The notes below the pieces were generated by a model. That model did not search any database and had not been told where the DNA came from. It saw nothing but the letters and a program-made list of their open reading frames with translations. A stretch of 11,849 nucleotides of DNA. Source: an uncultured Candidatus Saccharibacteria bacterium (GTDB taxonomy: Bacteria; Patescibacteria; Saccharimonadia; Saccharimonadales; UBA5946). This document shows positions 4,532 to 11,199 of the stretch, piece by piece. The stretch is from positions 1-11,849 of the forward strand of contig CAMPIR010000017.1 of assembly GCA_946886435.1 (NCBI GenBank), written 5' to 3'. Each line of letters begins with the position of its first letter. Positions within the stretch are counted from its first letter, which is position 1. A program made the translations under genes and the position numbers.

Positions 4532-7500
4532 ATGAATACAAAAAACAGACGAAAAAACGTAATACAGCTGCTGTCAGGTGTAGTTGCTAATGGAAGCAAC
4601 AGATACCACTATAAGCTCAAAAAGACTCAACCTCGACGTGTGTCGAGTATTTTTGCTTTTGCACTAGTCGCGGCAGTGACTCTATTTCAGGCAATTAGTC
4701 CTCAAGGTGCCGTCGCGGCAACAGGGGATGTCACTGCGGTGAGAATCTCGGCTTCGACTATCCACAAAGGGTGGGTGGCGGAGATTGACATGGAGGGCAT
4801 GGCTGCTGGTGGCACATATAATATGGGCTTTACACCGAGTACGGCAGGCAACTTGGTCGATGCAAACGCTAACATCAAGTTTACAGTCACCTCGCCCGGA
4901 TACGATGCGGCTGGAAACGCAACAACAACAACTCGGACGGTGTATGGAACGAATTTTTTACGACAGCCGTACCCAAACCAATCACTTGCAGATGAAACGA
5001 TTGGTGCTGGTATCGTAACGTTACGTGTTGCATTGTCGGAGTTCATATACGCGGGAGAAACCGTCACTGCAGATATCGGTGCGGGTTTTTACACGGCAAG
5101 TAGTGTTTCGAACTCGGCTGCAACGGGGGTGACGGTCGTAAATAATTCAACCAGCGCGTATCCGAAGCCTGTCGGTAGGTGGGCTTGGCCACCGTACGAA
5201 CGAGTAAAAAGCGACTTCTTACTAGAGGCGGTCGCCTTTCATCGCTTTGGTCGTGACGCAAAACCACTTGCTGCTGTAAAGTTCACTTGCACAGACGAGA
5301 GTACTAACTCGGTTACGATGACGGTCAATGATATGACAGTTTCGACACGAGAAGATTCTGCAAATACAGGCTCAAAGGTTTTAGTGTATGCAGCGACTAT
5401 ACCGATAACTAGTTTTACTCAGGGTGATGTTATCACCTGTAATTTTGTCGCATACCCATGGGTCGGCGATAGCAGTTCAGTGCTAAACAGTGACTTGGTT
5501 GCCAACGGCGGAGACGGGTTTGCTCAACCCGACGAAAGACTCGGACCATTAGCGCTTTTGAACGATAAGGACGGAACCTATGGAGAGCCATGCGCCATAG
5601 TTTCATCAACAGGTCAAGCATCCAACCTCAGTACGTGGGTTTATCCAAGCTGTGCGCAGGCTGAAGCCGCATACGCCGGTGATAATACCCTTGCCTATGC
5701 CGATATCGGTCGAGCTGCGCAGGCGATTAGAAGCTACAACAACACAAATCATGGTCACAACGATCCTGGCGGGGGAACGATAGAGCTCCTTGCGCAGAAT
5801 TACTCCACACCAGGTACCGCTCCTAGCACGACACTTGGGACACAAGAGACGTGGCTTACGATCCAGCCTGCTTCGACTGTTCCGTGTCACACGCCGGTGA
5901 TCAATGCAAACAGCAACAATGATCTGATGGCACAAAAGCTGAAGTATTCTTGCCTCTCTACGTCAACCACAACCGGCAATACCTTTAGGGGCGATATCGC
6001 CTATAACGATATCTTATGGCTCGATAGAATGAAACTGAACTCTACCGAACCCGCACCTATCCGGTACTGGGACACCATGTATGCTACTGGCAATACGGTT
6101 GATGCATTGACGAACGGGTTTAGCGGATTGTACGCCGCGGTTATGTGGCCATCGGGCTTGGTACGGGGCAACCACTACACTCTTCTAGACACTACTACCG
6201 CTCTTCCTCTGTACGGGCTACTCAATACCGTGATAGGGAATAAAAACATTATTCCTAAAGCAAACTTCACTGACGGCGTGCGTAATCTCAGCGACAACTC
6301 GATCTACGCTTTTAATACGGTCTTGAATAGTAATAACTCCAACCCTGAAATACATATTCACAGCACCACGGCATCGAACTTTACGCACGGGATAGCAATC
6401 GTACAAAATGTTATAGAGGCAACCCTGAGTGCTCAGCCGGTGGTTGCAATCGAGAACATGGGAGGTACAGACTCAATCAGTAACCTCATCTTTTGGCACA
6501 ATACCACTCGTGGTCAGAGGTCGAACGTCGCCTATGCTTCAGACTCGGCACATTGTAGTGAGCCGCTACCGTTCTTCACGAACTGGAGTTGGAAATATAA
6601 TATTGAATCAAACCATAATCATATTGATGAAGTCAGGTCGGATCACGGCTGTCCCGCGGATGGTGGACGTATTGGTAACTGGAGTATGAATTATTCGGTT
6701 GGTGGGGCTGGAAACGCAAGAGCGGTGGGTAGTGGGCCTTCGTGGAGCCAACCTGACTACTTAGGACTGTTTAGCGTTGGCGTGCCTTCGGTGGCAGGTT
6801 TCGTCAGCGACCTCTCAAGTACCGAGTATGGTGGCGCTGGAGGAGGTGGCGGTGACTATCGACTAACTGCGAGCTCATCGCTGCGCAATGTTATTCCTAG
6901 CAACCAGGCCGTTCTTCCATACGATCTAGATGGTAGTGCGAGGTATAACACAGGCCAGGGTGCTATCGGTGGATATGAGTTCTCATCCGCTGACGCAACA
7001 GCACCAGTTGTGACAACCTTTACGGTTCCTCCTACCTCTTCAACGCTCACTGTGTCTGGTATCACACTCACTGCATCTGATGATGTAGCTGTTAGTGGCT
7101 ATATGATTACCGAGTCGTCAACAGCCCCGGCCGCTGCCGATGGAGGGTGGACGGTGACTGCGCCGACTGATTATACCTTTGCCACATATGGGTCTAAAAC
7201 GCTCTACGCATGGGCGAAAGATGCCGCCGGTAACGTCTCCCTCAGCGCGAGCGATACGGTAGAGGTGACTGAGCCTGCTCCGACTACCTACACTATCGGT
7301 GGCACAACGAGCGGCCTGGCAGGTACTGTGGTGCTGCAGAACAATGGTGGTGATGACCTCAGCGTCAGTACTGGAACATTCACCTTTGGGACGGCTCTGG
7401 TCTCTGGTGCAGCCTATGACGTGAGTGTGCTAACCCAGCCTACCGGCCAAACCTGCACAGTCTCAGACGGTTCAGGGGCGGTTGCTAACGCAAACGTTAC

Positions 7501-8659
7501 TAATGTTACTGTCTCGTGTTCAAACAACCCTACACCTACTCATACGATCGGCGGCACAACAAACGGCTTGACGGGTACGGTGGTTCTACAAAATAACGGT
7601 GGTGATAATTTGAGCGTTACCGCCGGAACATTCATCTTTGGTACAAGTTTGAATGAAGGAGCTACGTATAACGTTACCGTTCTAACTCAACCTGCAGGGC
7701 AAACCTGCACAGTTGCTGATAGCTCAGGAACGGTCGCCACTGCGGATATCACTGATATTAACGTGACATGCACGAACAACCCTGTGCCTACCTACACCAT
7801 CGGCGGCACAACGAGTGGCCTGACGGGCACAGTGGTGCTGCAGGACAACGGTGGCGATAACCTAAGCGTGAATACGGGATCGTTTACCTTCGGTACGGCT
7901 CTAATCTCTGGTGCGGCCTACAACGTGAGTGTGCTGACCCAGCCTGCAGGACAGAGCTGTACGGTTTCAAATGGTTCCGGTGTCGTGGCGAGCTCAAATA
8001 TAAATAACGTTGTCGTTACTTGTGCGAACGTGCCCGGTACTATCACAGACACTGTTGAGCTCAACACTATTCCATCAGGTGACAATCAGGCGACGAATAA
8101 TGCGTTACGAAATGGCATCCTGTCGGTTAGCTCTACCTCATGCTATACCTTGGATGACCCGAGTGTAGAGACATATGCCGTAAACGGGATAACTGCACCT
8201 GATCAGAACGTTGCCCTTATCGGTGGAATTGCCTTCCGGGTAACGTGTATTACAAACGGCGGTACGGCCAATGTGGAACTTCTCCTCGATGCTCATTACG
8301 CCGACGTGACGAAACTTCGGGTGTACAAGCAGCTGGATTCTACACCAGGTGCGGCTCTCACAGATATTACCGATCAAATAACCTTTACGACTACAACCGT
8401 GGACGGAGCCACAAAAACCGTGATCAACTACGCCCTTACTGATGGTGGTCAGCTCGATGAAGATGGTGCGAGCGATGGCAGCATTGTCGATCCAATATAT
8501 ATTGGTGAGGTATTGGCTGCAACTACGGTAGATGATCCTCCATCTACCGCTACGGATTCACTCGCTCAAACGGGAGCGAATATATTTAGTGCGGTAGCGG
8601 TGAGTGTGATGGCGATACTTTTGGCCGTGCTGAAGCTGCGAGTATACGCACGACAGTAG
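4532..8659 (+). CDS. Giant sortase-anchored surface protein: beta-helix, Ig-like domain, 84-residue repeats, LAQTG signal
   Basis: A 1375-residue secreted wall-anchored protein, probably an adhesin or a surface stalk. Residues 1-62 are a long signal peptide: about 38 polar/basic residues, then SIFAFALVAAVTLFQAI and a likely cut after AVA (62/63). A poorly recognised N-terminal region runs to about 390, followed by a parallel beta-helix to about 817 that ends DLDGSARYNTGQGAIGGYEF, a common close of such domains. Next come an Ig-like domain (818-915) with the YAWAKDAAGNVS motif and three 84-residue repeats (920-1171). Residues 1172-1335 resemble a 'choice-of-anchor U' domain (YALTDGGQLDEDG...GSIVDP). 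The end is a sorting signal: LAQTG at 1344-1348, a hydrophobic stretch and a tail with Lys and Arg. LAxTG is the motif used by class E sortases. No sortase gene lies in the window. The start at 4532 is set by the promoter and GAGAGG. Function is inferred from architecture only. Confidence 0.9.
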   Translation: MNTKNRRKNVIQLLSGVVANGSNRYHYKLKKTQPRRVSSIFAFALVAAVTLFQAISPQGAVAATGDVTAVRISASTIHKGWVAEIDMEGMAAGGTYNMGFTPSTAGNLVDANANIKFTVTSPGYDAAGNATTTTRTVYGTNFLRQPYPNQSLADETIGAGIVTLRVALSEFIYAGETVTADIGAGFYTASSVSNSAATGVTVVNNSTSAYPKPVGRWAWPPYERVKSDFLLEAVAFHRFGRDAKPLAAVKFTCTDESTNSVTMTVNDMTVSTREDSANTGSKVLVYAATIPITSFTQGDVITCNFVAYPWVGDSSSVLNSDLVANGGDGFAQPDERLGPLALLNDKDGTYGEPCAIVSSTGQASNLSTWVYPSCAQAEAAYAGDNTLAYADIGRAAQAIRSYNNTNHGHNDPGGGTIELLAQNYSTPGTAPSTTLGTQETWLTIQPASTVPCHTPVINANSNNDLMAQKLKYSCLSTSTTTGNTFRGDIAYNDILWLDRMKLNSTEPAPIRYWDTMYATGNTVDALTNGFSGLYAAVMWPSGLVRGNHYTLLDTTTALPLYGLLNTVIGNKNIIPKANFTDGVRNLSDNSIYAFNTVLNSNNSNPEIHIHSTTASNFTHGIAIVQNVIEATLSAQPVVAIENMGGTDSISNLIFWHNTTRGQRSNVAYASDSAHCSEPLPFFTNWSWKYNIESNHNHIDEVRSDHGCPADGGRIGNWSMNYSVGGAGNARAVGSGPSWSQPDYLGLFSVGVPSVAGFVSDLSSTEYGGAGGGGGDYRLTASSSLRNVIPSNQAVLPYDLDGSARYNTGQGAIGGYEFSSADATAPVVTTFTVPPTSSTLTVSGITLTASDDVAVSGYMITESSTAPAAADGGWTVTAPTDYTFATYGSKTLYAWAKDAAGNVSLSASDTVEVTEPAPTTYTIGGTTSGLAGTVVLQNNGGDDLSVSTGTFTFGTALVSGAAYDVSVLTQPTGQTCTVSDGSGAVANANVTNVTVSCSNNPTPTHTIGGTTNGLTGTVVLQNNGGDNLSVTAGTFIFGTSLNEGATYNVTVLTQPAGQTCTVADSSGTVATADITDINVTCTNNPVPTYTIGGTTSGLTGTVVLQDNGGDNLSVNTGSFTFGTALISGAAYNVSVLTQPAGQSCTVSNGSGVVASSNINNVVVTCANVPGTITDTVELNTIPSGDNQATNNALRNGILSVSSTSCYTLDDPSVETYAVNGITAPDQNVALIGGIAFRVTCITNGGTANVELLLDAHYADVTKLRVYKQLDSTPGAALTDITDQITFTTTTVDGATKTVINYALTDGGQLDEDGASDGSIVDPIYIGEVLAATTVDDPPSTATDSLAQTGANIFSAVAVSVMAILLAVLKLRVYARQ
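7289..8041 (+). repeat. Three tandem 252-bp (84-residue) repeats
   Basis: Copies begin at 7289, 7541 and 7793 with exact 252-base spacing. Each protein copy starts (Y/H)TIGGTT(S/N)GL and contains GTVVLQ(N/D)NGGD, LTQP.GQ(T/S)CTV and a closing C; two Cys per copy probably form a disulfide in a small beta-sandwich. Copies 1 and 3 are closer at the DNA level (shared GTGGTGCTGCAG and AGTGTGCT.ACCCAGCCT) than either is to copy 2. Confidence 0.92.
8561..8656 (+). other. LAQTG cell-wall sorting signal
   Basis: LAQTG is coded at 8561-8575, followed by 27 residues: a hydrophobic helix (IFSAVAVSVMAILLAVL) and the basic end KLRVYARQ. This is the three-part sortase substrate layout. Sortases cut between Thr and Gly. 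The LA form, rather than LP, points to class E-type recognition. Confidence 0.85.
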
Positions 8660-8668
8660 AGCCTCGTC

Positions 8669-8696
8669 GGTAGGGGTATTTTATGATACCCCTACC
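8669..8696 (+). terminator. Hairpin terminator after the giant surface protein gene
   Basis: GGTAGGGGTAT (8669-8679) pairs perfectly with 8686-8696 around the loop TTTATG, starting nine bases after the stop codon. The following T-run is weak (TCTAT), so it may partly act as an mRNA 3' stabiliser. Confidence 0.7.
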
Positions 8697-8752
8697 TCTA
8701 TGCCTACTGGAAGATATGGGGATTTTTCACAGCGTGCATATGGGATTATCGC

Positions 8753-8758
8753 TACAAT
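8753..8758 (+). promoter_or_regulatory. -10 element of the pcm-like gene, apparently leaderless
   Basis: TACAAT at 8753-8758 ends six bases before the ATG at 8765. No Shine-Dalgarno can fit, so transcription probably starts at or beside the ATG. No clear -35 is visible. Confidence 0.45.
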
Positions 8759-8764
8759 TCAAAT

Positions 8765-9322
8765 ATGAACACTATAGCGCAAGCATTTAAGACCGTGCCC
8801 CGAAGCTACTTTTTATCGGATGATGAGGAGGAATCGGCTGGTTTGGATATGCCGTTACCTATCGGCTATGGCCAGACTAATAGTCAGCCATCGACAGTGC
8901 GCCAGATGCTGGAATGGCTCGAGGTGCAGCAAGGGGATATGATCTTGGATGTCGGCTCAGGCTCAGGTTGGACAACCGCGTTACTCGCCTATATAACGGG
9001 CTCTACGGGTTTCGTGTACGGTGTCGAGGTGGTCCCAGAGCTGGTAGAAATCGGACGACAGAATTGTAATCGCGTCGGTGTGAAAAACGCGAGTATTCAA
9101 GAAGCAGGAGACACGCTAGGGCTACCAGAGCATGCTCCCTACGATCGAATACTGGTGAGCGCAGCGACGAGTAAGCTTCCTGAAGAGCTGATTACTCAAC
9201 TGAAGACAGCGGGCAGGATGGTTATTCCGGTCGAGCAAAGTATATATGTCATCGATAAAATCAGCCAAGATGAGTTTGAGGGATACGAGTATCCGGGGTT
9301 CGTATTTGTGCCTCTTGTGTAA
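8765..9322 (+). CDS. pcm: Protein-L-isoaspartate O-methyltransferase-like protein
   Basis: SAM-dependent methyltransferase of the PCMT family, which methylates isoaspartyl residues in damaged proteins to start their repair in the cytoplasm. Features in order: GYGQTNSQPS at residues 34-43 (the PCMT GYGQTISQP signature, contacting the peptide substrate), motif I LDVGSGSGW at 61-69, the ribose-binding acidic residue in GVEVV (Glu88), DRILVSAA at 127-134, and GRMVIPV at 150-156. The C terminus FVPLV matches the end of the family core. At 185 residues it is shorter than the typical 205-230; the N-terminal part before the signature is cut down. It is preceded by a terminator and its own -10, and it ends 95 bases before a separately promoted redox gene, so it appears to be a single-gene unit. 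Family certain; true isoaspartate repair activity likely but not proven. Confidence 0.92.
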   Translation: MNTIAQAFKTVPRSYFLSDDEEESAGLDMPLPIGYGQTNSQPSTVRQMLEWLEVQQGDMILDVGSGSGWTTALLAYITGSTGFVYGVEVVPELVEIGRQNCNRVGVKNASIQEAGDTLGLPEHAPYDRILVSAATSKLPEELITQLKTAGRMVIPVEQSIYVIDKISQDEFEGYEYPGFVFVPLV

Positions 9323-9360
9323 TATGCGGATCCGTAACGGAGAAGATAGTGCTTGTGAAA

Positions 9361-9389
9361 TTGACCCCCATAGCCATAAACGTTAAAAT
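9361..9389 (+). promoter_or_regulatory. Promoter of the oxidoreductase-arsR operon
   Basis: TTGACC (9361-9366), exactly 17 bases, TAAAAT (9384-9389). The start codon at 9418 has a modest CAGGTG ribosome site about eight bases upstream. Confidence 0.75.
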
Positions 9390-9417
9390 AAATAAACAAT
9401 TAAACAGGTGTTAAAGT

Positions 9418-10107
9418 ATGAAATTAGCCTTCAGGGAAAAGTTAGTCAAACAGGGTGATGTTACTCGTTTCGTATTTACGCCCGAGGAGCCGGTCAGCTG
9501 GAAGCCCGGGCAGTACATCCACTACAAGCTTCCGCATGAGGGCGCAGATGATCGAGGCAATGAGCGTTGGTTTACGATATCGAGCGCCCCATATGAAAAG
9601 GATATCTGGATTACAACTCGTATATATGGCGACAAAGGCAGTTCGTTCAAACAAAAGCTGATGAGTCTGCAACCTGGCGAGGTTATCGAAGCGGATGAAC
9701 CTGGCGGCAGCTTTACGGTCGATGACCCGAGCCGCGAGTATGTGTTTGTGGCTGGCGGTGTCGGCATCACGCCGTTTCGTTCTATCCTCAGCCAGCTTCA
9801 CCATGAGGGCGAGAACATTCGTGTCGAGCTCCTATACGCAAACCGTGACGACAGTACTACGGCTTTTAAGGATGAGTTGGAGGCGATCAGCCAGGAGCGT
9901 CCTGGCTTCAATATCACGTACTACAACGGCGATAACCTCATCGATGAATCCGCCCTACGCGCGGCGGGCGCAAAGCTAAACGACCCGATATACTACGTCT
10001 CCGGCCCTGAGCCAATGGTCGAGGCCTTTGAGAAGGTACTCGCCGACATGGGAATCGATACGGAACATTCAAAGTTCGACTACTTCCCAGGTTACGAAGG
10101 TGTGTAA
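9418..10107 (+). CDS. Ferredoxin/flavodoxin-NAD(P)H reductase-type flavoprotein
   Basis: A stand-alone FAD- and NAD(P)-binding module of the ferredoxin reductase superfamily that moves electrons between NAD(P)H and a partner protein. Residues 1-100 are the FAD-binding barrel, with RWFTISSAP at 50-58 (the R-x-[YF]-[ST] flavin motif) and GSSFKQKL. Residues 108-229 are the nucleotide domain, with GGVGITPF at 113-120 and VSGPEPM at 194-200, and an aromatic end (FDYFPGYEGV). No iron-sulfur domain or Cys cluster is attached, so the partner must be separate; it is not in the window. The stop overlaps the next start by one base (TAATG), so it is translationally coupled to the ArsR-type regulator. It sits between protein repair and transporter genes in a neighbourhood with superoxide defence. 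Exact substrate unknown. Confidence 0.9.
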   Translation: MKLAFREKLVKQGDVTRFVFTPEEPVSWKPGQYIHYKLPHEGADDRGNERWFTISSAPYEKDIWITTRIYGDKGSSFKQKLMSLQPGEVIEADEPGGSFTVDDPSREYVFVAGGVGITPFRSILSQLHHEGENIRVELLYANRDDSTTAFKDELEAISQERPGFNITYYNGDNLIDESALRAAGAKLNDPIYYVSGPEPMVEAFEKVLADMGIDTEHSKFDYFPGYEGV

Positions 10108-10424
10108 TGTTATCCCCAAGGGAACATAAGAATCTCGAGAACTACGTCCAGGGCATAGACGTGAGCCGGATGGCGACCGCCTTTGACGCCCTAGGTGAGC
10201 CGAAGCGGTGCCTGATATTTCGGGCTCTACTGAGAGAAAACAATGCTATCGTCGGACAACTAGCCAGTGCAGTCGGTATATCGGAGTCGCTGGCCTCGCA
10301 GCATCTGAAGATTTTACTCCAGGCAGGGCTCATCGAGAGAAATAAAATCGGTAAAAATGTGTATTACCGTGTCAACAAAAACGATTCCTTGGTGCGCGCG
10401 CTCAAAAAAGCCGTCGAAAGCTAA
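10107..10424 (+). CDS. ArsR-family winged-helix transcriptional regulator
   Basis: A 105-residue DNA-binding repressor of ArsR type, which usually acts as a dimer released by a metal or redox signal. The pattern is clear: ALGEPKRCLIFRALL (helices 1-2), IVGQLASAVGISESLASQHLKILLQAGLI (the helix-turn-helix, recognition helix about 59-70), and NKIGKNVYYRVN (the beta wing, 79-90). It lacks the ELCVCD metal site of classic arsenic sensors and has a single cysteine (Cys35), so the signal is not a standard multi-Cys metal site. A one-base overlap couples it to the flavoprotein gene upstream. A palindrome 16 bases downstream of it covers the -10 of the ABC transporter operon, so that operon and perhaps its own are plausible targets. 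Confidence 0.92.
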   Translation: MLSPREHKNLENYVQGIDVSRMATAFDALGEPKRCLIFRALLRENNAIVGQLASAVGISESLASQHLKILLQAGLIERNKIGKNVYYRVNKNDSLVRALKKAVES

Positions 10425-10440
10425 CGCTGGCGACCCCCAG

Positions 10441-10459
10441 GTTTGTTATACTGACAAAC
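10441..10459. promoter_or_regulatory. Palindromic operator containing an extended -10, upstream of the ABC transporter
   Basis: GTTTGT (10441-10446) and ACAAAC (10454-10459) are perfect 6-bp arms around TATACTG. The spacer holds the -10 TATACT (10447-10452), with TG at 10444-10445 making it an extended -10; no -35 match is seen. A dimer bound here would block RNA polymerase directly. The adjacent ArsR-type regulator is the obvious candidate, which is an inference. Confidence 0.55.
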
Positions 10460-10518
10460 AGATAACGAATGGCATAATCACTGAGTGTATCGCTCTGTAA
10501 TACAAACGAGGGGAACGC

Positions 10519-11199
10519 GTGGGAATAATCAGCACAAAAAAACTAACCAAGGTCTATGGAAAAGGAGAGTCTCGTTTTGTTGCGCTTGATGGCGTCTCGC
10601 TTGACTTTAGCCAGGGTGAGTCCATCGCGATAGTCGGCAAGAGCGGTTCGGGCAAGAGCACGCTGATGCATATACTAGCGCTACTCGACTCACCGACCCA
10701 GGGCGCCGTGCTGATTGACGGCAAGGACTCAACTGAGCTGTCTCGGCGGCAAAAAGATAGACTGCGGAACGAGGAGTTCGGCTTTGTGTTCCAGCAGTTT
10801 TTCCTCAACGCTAACCACAGCGTACTCGAAAATGTTATCTTGCCACTCAAAATCGCAGGCGTTGGTCGTCGCGAACGCAACCGTCTTGGCATGAAAGCCC
10901 TTGTCGATGTCGAGCTTGATTCAAAAGCAAACAACAAAGCTAACGACCTCAGCGGAGGCCAAAAGCAGCGTGTGGTCATCGCACGGGCACTCATCAACAC
11001 ACCGAAGGTAATCTTTGCCGATGAGCCAACTGGTAACCTCGATAGTGTCACCGGTCGAAAGATCGAAGACATGCTGTTTTCGCTCAACAAATCAAAAAAC
11101 ATAACCCTTATGATTGTGACGCATGATGAAGAGCTCGCTAAACGGTGCAGCAGGATCATTCGCATCAAAGACGGAAAGATAGAAAAGGAGAGCAAATAA
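10519..11199 (+). CDS. ABC transporter ATPase (MacB/LolD type)
   Basis: The ATP-hydrolysing subunit of an export or envelope-remodelling ABC system in the MacB/LolD/FtsE class, acting at the inner face of the membrane. All motifs are intact: Walker A GKSGSGKST at 40-48, Q-loop FVFQQF at about 89-94, signature LSGGQKQR at 144-151, Walker B VIFADEP with catalytic Glu169, D-loop GNLD, and H-loop His202 in VTHDEEL. The length of 226 residues is normal for the family. The GTG start at 10519 is preceded by GAGGGG six bases upstream and begins the usual IISTKKLTKVYG strand. The permease gene starts directly after the stop codon, so the two form an operon. Substrate is not evident. LolD's lipoprotein role is unlikely in an organism thought to lack an outer membrane; MacB-like export of peptides, toxins or antibiotics is more plausible. 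Confidence 0.95.
   Translation: MGIISTKKLTKVYGKGESRFVALDGVSLDFSQGESIAIVGKSGSGKSTLMHILALLDSPTQGAVLIDGKDSTELSRRQKDRLRNEEFGFVFQQFFLNANHSVLENVILPLKIAGVGRRERNRLGMKALVDVELDSKANNKANDLSGGQKQRVVIARALINTPKVIFADEPTGNLDSVTGRKIEDMLFSLNKSKNITLMIVTHDEELAKRCSRIIRIKDGKIEKESK

Noticed and set aside
7289..8041. CRISPR array or phage repeat
   Set aside because: The 252-base repeats are in frame, coding, contiguous and without spacers; they are protein domain repeats.
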